Counted from the first letter of the stretch, positions 22,153 to 33,769 are shown. The stretch is 64,000 nt of DNA from Ranitomeya variabilis (GCF_051348905.1 NC_135232.1:832299388-832363387); one strand, 5' to 3'. A program made the numbers and translations. The notes: a model not told the origin generated them from the letters alone.

Positions 22153-23078
22153 AGGCTGGGTCACACTAAACGACTTACCAACGATCATGACCAGCGATAC
22201 GACCTGGCTGTGATCGTTGGTAAGTCGTTGTGTGGTCGCTGGGGAGCTGTCACACAGACAGCTCTCTCCAGAGACCAACGATCAGGGGAACGACTTCTGC
22301 ATCGTTGAAACTGTCTTCAACTATGCCAAAGTCCCCCTGCAGCACCCGGGTAACCAGGGTAAACATCGGGTTACTAAGTGCAGGGCCGCGCTTAGTAACC
22401 CGATATTTACCCTGGTTACCATTGTAAAAGTAAAAAAAAAAAAAAAAACCACTACATACTCACATTCTGATGTCTGTCACATCCCCCGCCGGCGTCCACA
22501 GGGTTAAAACTGCTTTTGGCAGGAGCGGTGCTAATTCACGCGCTGCTGCCGAGAGCTTCCCTGCACTGACTGTGTCAGCGCCGGCCATAAAGCAGAGCAC
22601 AGCGGTGACATCACTGCTGTGCTCTGCTTTACAGCCGGCGCTGACACAGTCAGTGCAGGGAAGCTCTCGGCAGCAGCGCGTGCATAGCAGCGCTCCTGCT
22701 GAAAGCAGTTTTATCCCTGTGGACGCCGGGGGACATGACAGACATCAGAATGTATGTACTGTTTTTTTTTTTACTTTTACAATGGTAACCAGGGTAAATA
22801 TCGGGTTACTAAGCGCTGCCCTGCATTTAGTAACCCGATATTTACCCTGGTTACAAGTGAACACATCGCTGGATCGGCGTCACACACGCCGATCCAGCGA
22901 TGACAGCGGGTCATCAGCGACGAAATAAAGTTCTGGACTTCTAGCTCCGACCAGCGATATCACAGCGGGATCCAGATCGCTGCTGCATGTCAAACACAAC
23001 GAGATCGCTATCCAGGACGCTGCAACGTCACGGATAGCTGTCGTTCTCGTTGGAAAGTCGCTCAGTGTGAAGGTACCT
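22153..23078. mobile_element. PIF/Harbinger-type element, 926 bp
   Basis: TAA (22150-22152) precedes AGGCTGGGTCACACTAA, and CAGTGTGAAGGTACCT is followed by TAA (23079-23081). The inverted ends agree over ~20 bp with a few mismatches. The body holds two copies of the inverted motif GTAACCAGGGTAAA(C/T)ATCGG and one larger palindrome (22560-22700, AGTGCAGGGAAGCTCTCGG and its inverse). There is no transposase. The motif ties it to 56620-58111. Confidence 0.7.
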
Positions 23079-23124
23079 TAAGGGGACTTAGAGATAACAT
23101 ATAGGAAAGGAAAAGTAAGAGTCA

Positions 23125-23472
23125 GGCTATGTGCACACGTCAGGATTTCTTACAGAAATTTTCCTGACAAAAACCGGACATTTCTGCCAGAAATCCGCAT
23201 GCGTTTTTTTCATATTTTTTTTCATGCGTTTTTGACGCGTTTTTTGTGCGTTTTTTCCCAAATGCGTAGAATTGCGGGAAAAACGCGGAAAATCCACAAA
23301 ATTAATGAACATGCTGCTTTTTTTACCGCAATGCAAAAAAACGCACCATGTGCACAAAACATGCAGAATGAATTTTAAATGATAGGATGCATAATGTTTG
23401 CGTTTTTAATGCGTTTTTATAGCGTTTTTATCATGAAAAAACGCGAAAAAACCTGAACGTGTGCACATACCC
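23125..23472. mobile_element. PIF/Harbinger-type MITE, 348 bp
   Basis: GGCTATGTGCACACG at the left and CGTGTGCACATACCC at the right form an inverted repeat of about 15 bp, with TCA before and TAA after (one mismatch in the expected TAA). It is the same terminus as 16661-17033 with a different interior, rich in GCGTTTTT and AAAAACGC. Confidence 0.7.
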
Positions 23473-23714
23473 TAACAACTAAAATCTTCAGTTGAGTTTA
23501 GACAGTATTAACTTTAGTAAATGAGATGTATGAATGCTAATGCCAGCCACATGTAGAGATAAGCTGAGCCACTTATATTGCTACAATGTTTGTCCAGTAA
23601 ATGCCTATATATTAGTGACTGATGATGTAGTAAACAAAGATCTGATGTGATACCTAAGAGTGTATCAGCGTGGCACTTTCTGTGCACGTATTTGGATTTT
23701 TAAATTTAATTTTA

Positions 23715-23720
23715 TTGTTA

Positions 23721-23759
<39 letters not shown>
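23715..23759. repeat. (ATT)n microsatellite, L2 tail
   Basis: About 15 ATT units with minor interruptions. Its position next to GCCCCATTTACTCCATGG shows it is the tail of the minus-strand L2. Confidence 0.9.
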
Positions 23760-23859
23760 GCCCCATTTACTCCATGGTGCTTTACATGTGAAAAGGTTTA
23801 TAATTATTTAAAAAATGCAATAATCTTGAATAATACAAGTAACCGACTGGTTATATGAG

Positions 23860-24058
23860 GGGAGAGGGGGGTTATCAAGAAGTAGAACAGGCTGCCATGA
23901 CAGGTGGTGAGTTCTCCTTCAATGATAGTCTTCAAACAGAGTCTGGACAGACATCTGACTGGGATGATTTAGTGAATCCTGCATTGAGTAGGGGGTTGGA
24001 CCAGATGATACAGGAGGTCCCTTCAAACTCTTCCATTCTATTATTGTATGATTCTAGG
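23860..24058 (+). mobile_element. CR1 LINE 3' UTR fragment
   Basis: It runs from GAACAGGCTGCCATGACAGG through GGGTTGGACCAGATGATAC and GAGGTCCCTTCAAACTC to the tail ATTCTA...TATGATTCTAGG. This is the typical CR1 3' region, where GGTCCCTTCCAAC precedes ATTCTATGATTCT repeats. It sits within the L2 3' UTR, with L2 sequence resuming at about 24059. Boundaries are approximate. Confidence 0.75.
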
Positions 24059-24079
24059 ACCCTGGCTGCAAGGGCTCAA

Positions 24080-25440
24080 GTCTACAATTGATGTATGAGG
24101 ATACAGAAGGTGTGGGTAGAGGTGGTTGTGAAGTGATATAGTGGAACAAGGTTGTAGGCTTGTCGGTAGAGGTGGGTCCTCAGGTTCTTTTTGAATGTTT
24201 TCACGGCAGGTGAGAGTCTGATATGTTGGGGTGGGAAGTTCCAGAGTTGTGGGATGCATGGGAAAAATCTATGCAATTATGGGAAGAGGAGATAATAGGG
24301 GAGCAGAGAAGGAGATCCTGTGAGGATCAGAGTTTTCATGCTGGTAAGTACCGGGAGAATAGGTGGCAGATGTTTGGAGGAGACAGGCTGTGGGTGGCTT
24401 TGTATGCCATGGTTAGGGTTTTGAAGAGGAGTGTCTGGGCAATGGGGAGCAAGTGAAGGGACTGACAGAGAGGCGAAGCTGAAGAATAGTGAGGGGACAG
24501 GTGGAGTGAGTGAATGTTAGAAAGGAGGCCAAAAAGCAGGAGATTGCAGTTGTCTAGGCGGGAGATGATGAGGGCATGCATTGGTGTTTTTGCAGATTCT
24601 AGATTAAGGAATGTACGAATACAAGAAATATTTTTGAGTTTTAGTCAATAGGAAGTGGAAAAGGATTGGATATGTGGCTTGAAGGAGAGATTAGAGTCCA
24701 GGGTTACCCCAAGATATTGAGCTTGCAGGACTGGAGAAAGTGAGAAGCCTTTGACTTTGATGGATAGGTCAGTTGGAGGGTGAGTGAGATGGGGAAAGAT
24801 GACAAATTCTGTTTTGTCCATGTTAATCTTTATAAATCGAGCAGAGATGAAGAATGAAATACAGGACAGAAATTGTGGTATTTTTGTTAGTAAGTAGGTG
24901 ATATTGTGTCCAGAGAAGTTGATCTGTGTGTCAAACTCATAGGACTCTATGATCTTCCCCAGGCCAAAATGGTAGATGGAGAAGAGTTGGGGTCCTAAAG
25001 CTAAACCTTGAGGGATACTGAGGGCAAGATAAGGAGGTGGTGTGTGAGTGTTGTAGTGTTGCTTGGATTTGGCAGTTAGTAGGTCATTGGTGACTTTAGT
25101 CAGGAAAATTTCAGTAGAATTGTGCAGTAAGAAGACAAACTGTAAGCGGTCAAAGTGGAAACAGGAGGAGAGGTGGGAAGACAGCTCAAGATGGATGGAT
25201 TGTTCCAGTAATTTTGAAGCATAGGGAAGAAGTGATATGGGGCAATAGCTAGACACAGAGAATCAGTGAAGGGAGGGATTTTTGAGAATGGGTATGATTG
25301 AAGCATGTTGAATAGCTTTTTAGTGTTGTGTAGCAGGGAGGATATCAGAGATGAGAAGTAGTTTTGTTTTGTTGCAGTGAGTGTGGAATTGAAAGTAGTG
25401 AGGGACTGTTTGAATGTGATGAGAGCTCATTGGAGTGCGA
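24080..25440 (-). pseudogene. L2 reverse transcriptase, degraded
   Basis: Minus-strand pieces read YCPISLLPYASKLLEQSIH (finger/palm start), PQGLALGPQLFSIY (the PQGSVLGPLLF motif), KINMDKTEFVIF and YLGVTLDSNLSFKPHI, then ALIISRLDNCNLLLFGL and HLLPIAQTLLFKTLTMAYKA. These are successive blocks of an L2/CR1-clade reverse transcriptase. The YADD box is not intact where expected: FDTQINFSG stands where YADDTQLYL is usual. The blocks fall in different frames, so this copy cannot make protein. Confidence 0.8.
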
Positions 25441-25711
25441 TCTTTTTCATGTCTGCTCAGCAGCCCAGGAAGCCCACGTCCATTCTTTAGTCAAGCTGGT
25501 TTGCAAGGGTTGCCAATGCAAACATTGGTAAATGTGAGGGGGCAAACAATTCAAGAGCTGTAGCTGTTGTGTTGTTATATAAAGTGGCATCTGCATCGTG
25601 TAAGAGACCTATGTCTGCAACAGAGAGAAGAGACTCAGAAAGTGAATGTAAATCAAAATGTTAGATTTTTCTGTGAGGGTGTGTAAGTTTGTGGGGTGGG
25701 GGATTGTGCAC

Positions 25712-26283
25712 TGTTGTGGATTCTGTTTGTGGGCTCCCTCTGGTGGTTACTGCTGGTACTGGGTGACTTTGGTGGGTTGCGGCCTTTGGTTTCCACCTGT
25801 CCATCAGAGGCTGGGTGTTTCCTATTTTACCTGGCCTTTCTGTCATTCCCTTGCCGGCTATCAATGTATTCAGATGTGCTCTGTTTGGTTCCTGCCTACC
25901 TGCTCCCAGATCTTTCAGGATAAGCTAAGTGCTGATTTTCAGTTGTTTGGTTTTTTGTCCAGCTTGCTTATTATGTCTCTATGCTAGCTGGTAGCTCTCG
26001 TGGACTGAGGTTCTCCCCATGTGCCATGAGTTGGCACATGGGTTCTTGTAATCTCAGGATGGTTTTTTGATTAGAGTTTTTTGCTGACCGCTCAGACCCC
26101 TTTTGTATCGTTCTGCTTTCTAGTTTACAGCTGGCCTCAATTTGCTAAACCTATATATATCATCTCTATGTGTGTGCCTTCCTCTCATTTCACCGTCAAT
26201 ACATGTGGGGGGCAACTATACCTTTTGGGGTTCATCCCTCTGGAGGCAAGTGAGGTCTTTATTTTCTCTGCAGTACTAGTTAG
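25712..26283 (+). repeat. Gypsy C 5' LTR, first part
   Basis: It starts TGTTGTGGATTCTG and runs to ...GTACTAGTTAG, where the hAT element enters. With 39910-40088 it has the same length (751 bp) as the 3' LTR at 55823-56573. Confidence 0.93.
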
Positions 26284-26429
26284 TAGGGTTGAGCGAAACG
26301 GGTCGATCATTTTCAAAAGTCGCCGACTTTTGGCTAAGTCGGCGTCTCATGAAACCCGATCCGACCCCTGTGCTTGTCGGCCATGCGGTACGCGACTTTC
26401 GCGCCAAAGTCGCGTTTCAATGACGCGAA

Positions 26430-26600
26430 AAGCGCCATTTCTCAGCCAATGAAGGTGAACGCAGAGTGTGGGCAGCGTGATGACATAGATCCTGGTCCCC
26501 ACCATCTTAGAGAAGGGCATTGCAGTGATTGGCTTGCTGTCTGCGGCGTCACAGGGGCTATAAAGGGGCGTTCCCGCCGACCGCCATCTTACTGCTGCTG
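26430..26600 (+). promoter_or_regulatory. likely transposase promoter of the 13.6-kb hAT
   Basis: CAGCCAATGAAGG (~26434) is a CCAAT box and GTGATTGGCTTGC (~26525) an inverted one. TATAAAGG lies at 26559-26566, and CCGCCATCTTACTG about 25 bases downstream matches a YY1 site at a start-site position. Transcription would run toward the transposase start 3 kb away, so a long leader or a spliced leader is expected. Confidence 0.5.
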
Positions 26601-27029
26601 ATCTGAGCTTAGGGACAGGTTGCTGCCGCTTCATCAGAAGCAGGGAGAGCGTTAGGCAGGGTCCACTAACCACCAAACCGCTTGTGCTGCAGCGATTTCC
26701 ACTGTCCAACACCACCTTCGGTGTGCAGGAACAGTGGAAGCTATTTTTTTTTTTTTTTCCCCTCAGCGCTGTAGCTCATTGGGCTGCCCTAGAAGGCTCC
26801 GTGATAGCTGTATTGCTGTGTGTACGCCACTGTGGAAACCAACTGCTTTTTTCAAAGCACATATCCTCTTGTTCCTTCCTTTCTGCACAGCTATCTTTTT
26901 TGTTTGTCCACACTTTTTATTTAATTTGTGCATCAGTCCACTCCTATTGCTGCCTGCCATACCTGGCTTACATTACTGCAGGGAGATAGTAATTGTAGGA
27001 CAGTTTTTTTTTTTTTTTTGTTTTTTTTT

Positions 27030-29390
27030 TGTGGGAGATTAAGATTGGCATTTCTGCTACAGTGCCATCCCTGTGTGTGCCATCTCTCACTGAGTGGGCC
27101 ATAGAAAGCCTATTTATTTTTTCCGTGATTTGTGTTCTAAAATCTACCTCAACACAGAAACACTACATCAATCAGTGGGAGAAAAATATTGGCCTCAGTC
27201 AGGGCTTGTGTGCCACTGCTGTGTGTGCGCTATCTCTCATTCAGTGGGCTATAGCAAGCCTATATTTTTTTTTTTTTTTTTTTTTTAATATTATTTGGTT
27301 TCAAAAGTCTCCCTGAAAAAAAAAAAAAACCTAAAAAAACAGTGGGAGAGTAATATTGCCCTTTCAGCTTGTGTGCCAGTCTTGACTCCTGGGTGTGCCA
27401 CCTCTCTCCCTCTCATTCAGTGGGCCATAGAAAGCCTATTTATTTTTTTTTTTAAATATTATTGGGTTTCTAAAGTCTCCCTGAAAAAAACAAAAAATAC
27501 ATAAAAAAACAGTGGGAGAGTAATATTGCCCTTTCAGCTTGTGTGCCAGTCTTGACTCCTGGGTGTGCCACCTCTCTCCCTTTCATTCAGTGGGCCATAG
27601 AAAGCCTATTTATTTTTTTTTTTAAATATTATTGGGTTTCTAAAGTCTCCCTGAAAAAACAAAAAAAACCTAAAAAAACAGTGGGAGAGTAATATTGCCC
27701 TTTCAGCTTGTGTGCCAGTCTTGACTCCTGGGTGTGCCACCTCTCTCCCTCTCATTCAGTGGGCCATAGAAAGCCTATTTATTTTTTTTTTTAAATATTA
27801 TTGGGTTTCTAAAGTCTCCCTGAAAAAAACAAAAAATACATAAAAAAACAGTGGGAGAGTAATATTGCCCTTTCAGCTTGTGTGCCAGTCTTGACTCCTG
27901 GGTGTGCCACCTCTCTCCCTCTCATTCAGTGGGCCATAGAAAGCCTTTTTTTTTTTTGGTTTTTTTAATATTATTTGGTTTCTAAAGTCTCCCTGAAAAA
28001 AACAAAAAAAACATAAAAAACAGTGGGAGAGTAATATTGCCCTTTCAGCTTGTGCGCCAGTCTTGACTCCTGGTTGTGCCACCTCTCTCTCTCTAATTGT
28101 GGGCCATAGAAAGCCTTTTTTTTTTTTTTAAATATTATTGGGTTTCTAAAGTCTCCCTGAAAAAACAAAAAATACATAAAAAAACAGTGGGAGAGTAATA
28201 TTGCCCTTTCAGCTTGTGTGCCAGTCTTGACTCCTGGGTGTGCCACCTCTCTCCCTTTCATTCAGTGGGCCATAGAAAGCCTATTTATTTTTTCCGTGAT
28301 TTGTGTTCTAAATTCTACCTCAACACAAAAACACTACATCAATCAGTGGGAGAAAAATATTGGCCTCAGTCAGGGCTTGTGTGCCACTGCTGTGTGTGCT
28401 ATCTCTCATTCAGTGGGCTATAGCAAGCCTATTTTTTTTTTTTTTTTTTTTTTTTTAATATTATTTGGTTTCTAAAGTCTCCCTGAAAAAAAAAAAAACC
28501 TAAAAAAACAGTGGGAGAGTAATATTGCCCTTTCAGCTTGTGTGCCAGTCTTGACTCCTGGGTGTGCCACCTCTCTCCCTCTCATTCAGTGGGCCATAGA
28601 AAGCCTATTTATTTTTTTTTTTAAATATTATTGGGTTTCTAAAGTCTCCCTGAAAAAACAAAAAATACATAAAAAAACAGTGGGAGAGTAATATTGCCCT
28701 TTCAGCTTGTGTGCCAGTCTTGACTCCTGGGTGTGCCACCTCTCTCCCTTTCATTCAGTGGGCCATAGAAAGCCTATTTTTTTTTTTTTTTTAATATTAT
28801 TTGGTTTCTAATTCTCCCTGAAAAAAAAAAAAAAACCTAAAAAAACAGTGGGAGAGTAATATTGCCCTTTCAGCTTGTGTGCCAGTCTTGACTCCTGGGT
28901 GTGTCACCTCTCTCCCTCTCATTCAGTGGGCCATAGAAAGCCTATTTATTTTTTTTTTTAAATATTATTGGGTTTCTAAAGTCTCCCTGAAAAAACAAAA
29001 AATACATAAAAAAACAGTGGGAGAGTAATATTGCCCTTTCAGCTTGTGTGCCAGTCTTGACTCCTGGGTGTGCCACCTCTGTCTCTCATTCAGTGGGCCA
29101 TAGAAAGCCTTTTTTTTTTTTGGTTTTTTTAATATTATTTGGTTTCTAAAGTCTCCCTGAAAAAAACAAAAAAAACATAAAAAACAGTGGGAGAGTAATA
29201 TTGCCCTTTCAGCTTGTGCGCCAGTCTTGACTCCTGGTTGTGCCACCTCTCTCTCTCTAATTGTGGGCCATAGAAAGCCTTTTTTTTTTTTTTTTTTAAT
29301 ATTATTTGGTTTCTAAAGTCTCCCTGAGAAAAAAAAATAAATAAATTAGGTGGGAGATTAATATTGACATTAGTGCTTGAGTGACAGTCC
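27030..29390. repeat. ~170-bp tandem array upstream of the transposase
   Basis: About 15 units, each with CAGTGGGAGAGTAATATTGC, CAGCTTGTGTGCCAGTCTTG, GTGGGCCATAGAAAGCCT, a T-run, and TTTCTAAAGTCTCCCTGAAA plus an A-run. A variant unit (GTGGGAGAAAAATATTGGCC) at 27173 and 28344 marks a higher-order repeat of ~1.17 kb. Units at 27030 and 29350 are diverged edge copies. Confidence 0.9.
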
Positions 29391-29572
29391 TGCGTGTGTG
29401 TCATCTCTGTGATTTTGTGCCACAGAAAACAGAGTGTGTAACATTGTGCCTGATTTTCCTTGTGGTCTCACCAACCTGTTAAGGGATATTGAAATCATAC
29501 TGAAGTTATAGCTCACCGTGTAAGTTGTTTGATAGCAACAAATAAAGTTACTTTGGTTAAGATTTTAAAACA

Positions 29573-32500
29573 ATGAGGAAGTCTGGTGCAAGAGGTCGTC
29601 GTGGGCGTTCATTGTCAGCTGGTAATGATGGTAGTGGTAGTGGAGCATCAGGTGGTCGTGGGGATAAAAATATTCCACCTAAGTCTGGAGCTGTGGAGCC
29701 AGTTTCGTCGTCAGGCTACACAAGGCCTCGAACGCTCTCTTTTCTGGGAGTAGGAAAACCGCTTTTAAAGGCGGAGCAGCAACAGCAAGTTTTGGCTTAC
29801 ATTGCAGACTCAGCCTCTAGCTCTTTTGCCTCCTCTTCCGAAACTGGTAAATGTAAAAGCAGCGCGTCGCTTGTGGATGTTCACGGTCAGGGACAAGTCG
29901 CTTCCTTGTCCTCCTCAGCAAAAACTACAACAAGAGAGAAGGATGCAGCAGGCGACACAACGGGTCACTCCATGGAGCTCTTTACACATACCGTCCCTGG
30001 CTTAGAAAGTGAAACATTTAACAGGCCATGCCCATTACAAGTATATTCTGACATGGAGTGCACTGATGCACAGCCACAGCCAGAGTACTATGCTGCTCCT
30101 TTGACTCAGACCACCACATTGCCCTCTCAGGGTACAGATCCACAATCAGACCCTGATGAGACTATGTTGCCCCGCCACGAACGCTATACCACCGACCGAC
30201 ACAGTGACACAGACGAAGTTGCACACGAGCTCGAAGAGGAGGTAATAGATGACCCAGTTATTGACCCCGATTGGCAGCCATTGGGGGAACAGGGTGCAGG
30301 CGGCAGTAGTTCAGAAGCGGAGGTGGAGGAGGGGCCGCAGCAGGCATCAACATCGCAACAGGTTCCATCTGCCGGGCCCGTATCTGGACCAAAACGCGTG
30401 TCAAAGCCAAAACCTGTTGGAGCACAGCGTTGCCATCCGGTTAAAGCTCAGTCTGCAATCCCTGAAAAGGGATCAGAGTCTAGGAAGAGTGCAGTCTGGC
30501 ATTTTTTTAAACAACATCCAACTGATCAGCGCAAAGTCATCTGTCAAAAATGTTCAACTAGCTTAAGCAGAGGTCAGAATCTGAAAAGTCTAAATACTAG
30601 TTGCATGCATAGACACTTAACCACCATGCATTCTCAAGCCTGGACTAACTACCAAACGTCCCTCAAGGTTGTAGCACCCTCGGCCAATGAAGCTAGTCAG
30701 CAACGCAACATCCCTTCCGTCACTGTAAGGCCACCATTTTCCGCACCACCGGCAGTATCTGTGCAGGTTTCTTTGCCAGCCAAAAGCAGTCAGGGTCAGG
30801 GAATCACCAGTTTTGTAGGAGGAAATATTGCATGTAGGGCACCGGCGGAAACAATACCGTCTCCAACCGTCTCTCAGTCTGCCATGTCCACCGGCACACC
30901 CGAAAGTTCCACGATCTACAGCTCTCCAGTCCAGCTCACCCTACATGAGACTCTGGTTAGAAAAAGGAAGTACTTATCCTCGCATCCGCGTACACAGGGT
31001 TTTAACGCCCACATAGCTAGACTAATCTCGTTAGAGATGATGCCCTACCGGTTAGTTGAAAGCGAAGCTTTCAAAGCCCTGATGGAGTACGCTGAACCAC
31101 GATACGAGCTACCCAGTCGACACTTTTTTTCCAGAAAAGCCATCCCAGCCCTGCACCAGCATGTTAAACAGCGCATCGTCCATGCACTCAGGCAATCTGT
31201 GAGTACAAAGGTGCACCTGACTACAGATGCATGGACCAGTAGGCATGGCCAGGGACGTTATGTGTCCATCACGGCACACTGGGTGAATGTGGTGGATGCA
31301 GGGTCCACAGGTGACATCAATTTAGGGACAGTTGTGCCTAGCCCACGGTCTAGGAAACAGTTGGCTGTAGGCGTTCGCACCCCCTCCTCCTCCTCCTCGT
31401 CCTCCTGCAGAAGCTACAGCTCTTCCACAGAACGCAGTCGGCCAACCACTCCATCGGCAGATGACACTGTTGCACACCAGTTGTCCCATTATGGGCCAGC
31501 TACTGCCAAGCGTCAGCAGGCTGTATTGGCTATGAAGTGTTTGGGCGACAACAGACACACCGCGGAAGTTCTGTCCGAGTTCTTGCAACAAGAAACGCAG
31601 TCGTGGCTGGGCACAGTAGATCTTGAGGCAGGCAAGGTAGTGAGTGATAACGGAAGGAATTTCATGGCTGCCATCTCCCTTTCCCAACTGAAACACATTC
31701 CTTGCCTGGCTCACACCTTAAACCTGGTGGTGCAGTGCTTATTGAAAACTTATCCTGGGTTCTCCGACCTGCTCCTCAAAGTGCGTGCACTTTGCTCACA
31801 TATCCGACGTTCGCCTGTACACGCCAGCCGTATGCAGACCTATCAGCGGTCTTTGAACCTTCCCCAGCATCGCCTAATCATAGACGTTGCAACAAGGTGG
31901 AACTCAACACTGCACATGCTTCAGAGACTGTGCGAACAGAGGCGTGCTGTTATTTATTTGTGGGAGGATACACGGGCAGGCAGTAGGATGGCAGACATGG
32001 AGTTGTCAGGTGTGCAGTGGTCGAAGATACAAGACATGTGTCAAGTCCTTCAGTGTTTTGAGGAATGCACACGGCTGGTTAGTGCAGACAACGCCGTAAT
32101 AAGCATGAGCATCCCCCTAATGCGTCTGCTGATGCAAAGTTTGACGCACATAAAGGAGCAGGCGTCTGCACCAGAGGAAGAGGGAAGCCTTGATGACAGT
32201 CAGCCATTGTCTGGTCAGGGCAGTGTACAGGACGAGGTAGCGGGCGAAGAGGAGGTGGAGGACGAGGAGGATGATGGGGATGAGTATATTTTTAATGCGG
32301 AAACTTTCACGGGGGCACAGGAAATTGGTTGCGTGTCACGGCCGGGTTCTGGTTTTTTGAGGGACACAAGTGACGTAGATTTGCCTGCAACTGCCCCTCA
32401 ACCAATCACAACCGGAGATTTGACAAGTGGAACTTTGGCCCACATGGCGGATTATGCCTTACGTATCCTACAAAGGGACACACGCATTACGAAAATGATG

Positions 32501-33136
32501 AACGATGACGATTACTGGTTGGCCTGCCTCCTTGATCCACGCTATAAAGGCAAATTGCAAAATATTATGCCACATGAGAACTTGGAACTAATATTAGCAA
32601 CCAAACAATCAACTCTTGTTGACCGTTTGCTTCAGGCATTCCCAGCACACAGCGCACGTGATCGTTCTCACACGAGCTCCAGGGGGCAGCAGACTAGGAG
32701 TGTTAGGGGTGCACACATCAGAAGTGGCGTTGGACAGAGGGGTTTTCTGACCAGGTTGTGGAGTGATTTTGCTATGACCGCAGACAGGACAGGTACTGCT
32801 GCATCAATTGAAAGTGACAGGAGACAACATTTGTCCAGTATGGTTACTAACTATTTTTCATCCCTTATCGATGTTCTCCCTCAACCGTCATTCCCATTTG
32901 ATTACTGGGCCTCCAAATTAGACACCTGGCCAGAATTGGCAGAATATGCATTGCAGGAGCTTGCTTGCCCGGCAGCAAGTGTCCTATCAGAAAGAGTATT
33001 CAGTGCTGCAGGGTCAATATTAACCGAAAAAAGGACTCGTCTGGCTACCCAAAATGTTGACGATCTAACATTCATTAAAATGAACCACAACTGGATTTCA
33101 AAATCTTTTGCCCCACCTTGCCCGGCCGACACCTAG
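29573..33136 (+). CDS. hAT-family transposase with BED zinc finger, 1187 aa
   Basis: This is a cut-and-paste DNA transposase of the hAT superfamily that would act in the nucleus on the ends of the surrounding element. Residues 1-300 are Ser/Gln/Glu-rich and look disordered. A BED finger follows at about 303-355 (W309, C324-x2-C327, H348-x4-H353), which binds DNA. The RNase H-like core begins near 540 with LTTDAWTS (D552), then VVSDNGRNF (D692) and CLAHTLNLVVQ, then ATRWNSTLHML. The C-terminal dimerisation region has LACPAASVLSERVFSAAGS (E1140). D552, D692 and E1140 are my candidates for the catalytic DDE set. A Ser-rich run (~610-625) and an acidic run (~890-910) lengthen the core, so the protein is longer than the usual 600-800 aa. 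The start ATG at 29573 has A at -3. A possible ATTAAA poly(A) signal lies at 33636-33641. The frame is uninterrupted, and it is more like a live or recently live transposase than a domesticated ZBED gene. Confidence 0.93.
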   Translation: MRKSGARGRRGRSLSAGNDGSGSGASGGRGDKNIPPKSGAVEPVSSSGYTRPRTLSFLGVGKPLLKAEQQQQVLAYIADSASSSFASSSETGKCKSSASLVDVHGQGQVASLSSSAKTTTREKDAAGDTTGHSMELFTHTVPGLESETFNRPCPLQVYSDMECTDAQPQPEYYAAPLTQTTTLPSQGTDPQSDPDETMLPRHERYTTDRHSDTDEVAHELEEEVIDDPVIDPDWQPLGEQGAGGSSSEAEVEEGPQQASTSQQVPSAGPVSGPKRVSKPKPVGAQRCHPVKAQSAIPEKGSESRKSAVWHFFKQHPTDQRKVICQKCSTSLSRGQNLKSLNTSCMHRHLTTMHSQAWTNYQTSLKVVAPSANEASQQRNIPSVTVRPPFSAPPAVSVQVSLPAKSSQGQGITSFVGGNIACRAPAETIPSPTVSQSAMSTGTPESSTIYSSPVQLTLHETLVRKRKYLSSHPRTQGFNAHIARLISLEMMPYRLVESEAFKALMEYAEPRYELPSRHFFSRKAIPALHQHVKQRIVHALRQSVSTKVHLTTDAWTSRHGQGRYVSITAHWVNVVDAGSTGDINLGTVVPSPRSRKQLAVGVRTPSSSSSSSCRSYSSSTERSRPTTPSADDTVAHQLSHYGPATAKRQQAVLAMKCLGDNRHTAEVLSEFLQQETQSWLGTVDLEAGKVVSDNGRNFMAAISLSQLKHIPCLAHTLNLVVQCLLKTYPGFSDLLLKVRALCSHIRRSPVHASRMQTYQRSLNLPQHRLIIDVATRWNSTLHMLQRLCEQRRAVIYLWEDTRAGSRMADMELSGVQWSKIQDMCQVLQCFEECTRLVSADNAVISMSIPLMRLLMQSLTHIKEQASAPEEEGSLDDSQPLSGQGSVQDEVAGEEEVEDEEDDGDEYIFNAETFTGAQEIGCVSRPGSGFLRDTSDVDLPATAPQPITTGDLTSGTLAHMADYALRILQRDTRITKMMNDDDYWLACLLDPRYKGKLQNIMPHENLELILATKQSTLVDRLLQAFPAHSARDRSHTSSRGQQTRSVRGAHIRSGVGQRGFLTRLWSDFAMTADRTGTAASIESDRRQHLSSMVTNYFSSLIDVLPQPSFPFDYWASKLDTWPELAEYALQELACPAASVLSERVFSAAGSILTEKRTRLATQNVDDLTFIKMNHNWISKSFAPPCPADT

Positions 33137-33769
33137 CTTTCCTATGAAAAGCTCTTGCCTGTGAATTACTTTTCTAATGTCTAATTTGCTGCTGCAGATT
33201 GTACAGCATACGACATGTTTACACCTCCCTAAATGGCCAAACTCCCCACACGGGGCCGTGGTATCGCGACTTGGCGCAAGCACCCGTGAGACTGCTGTTT
33301 GTCTGAAGAGGTGGGTGTGCTCGCTTTTGGTTGACGGCATTGCTACTGGGTCCCTCATAGTACAATGTAGTGTCTCTGGCGGTGGTGGTGCGCACCCAAC
33401 GTCAGACACACCGTTGTAACATGAGTGGCCCTGGGGCGGTCCCGCCGGCCTCAAGAGAGTTCCCCCCTACCCCAGCTCAAACTGGGCTCTACTACGTGCA
33501 AAATTATGTCGCACAGCTCCACCAATCTTTAGTCTATTCGCTGACATCATTCAATGTCTGGCACTGACAATACAAATTTGTAGACATCTATGATGCAACT
33601 TAAAGTAGTCTGTGTCTGTGTCCTATATTGGCACCATTAAATAGTTACTGCCAAATTACTATGTCAGAAACACAGCAGATGAGCCCACCCCTGTACCTAA
33701 GTATGCCATCTTTTTTTTTGTTTTGGTTGTTTTGCGAGACATTAACATCTATTTATATTTTGGGAGTAC

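Larger units (their letters stand above)
23701..25705 (-). mobile_element. L2-type LINE, 3' portion
   Basis: The minus-strand order is reverse transcriptase (24336-25440 and upstream), a C-terminal tail (24080-24290, with AYNLVPLYHFTT-like residues), a short 3' UTR with ATGTAAAGCACCATGG, and an (AAT)n tail at 23715-23759. The 5' part continues beyond Gypsy C at 56580-59030. A CR1 fragment interrupts the 3' UTR. Frames are degraded, so this is an old inactive copy. Confidence 0.8.

Noticed and set aside
22470-22928. 152-codon frame
   Set aside because: It falls inside the 926-bp Harbinger-type element across its palindrome. The peptide shows no recognisable domain.
29573-33136. Domesticated host ZBED gene
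   Set aside because: The gene sits between matching hAT ends with an 8-bp target duplication inside a Gypsy LTR, so it is a transposon gene.
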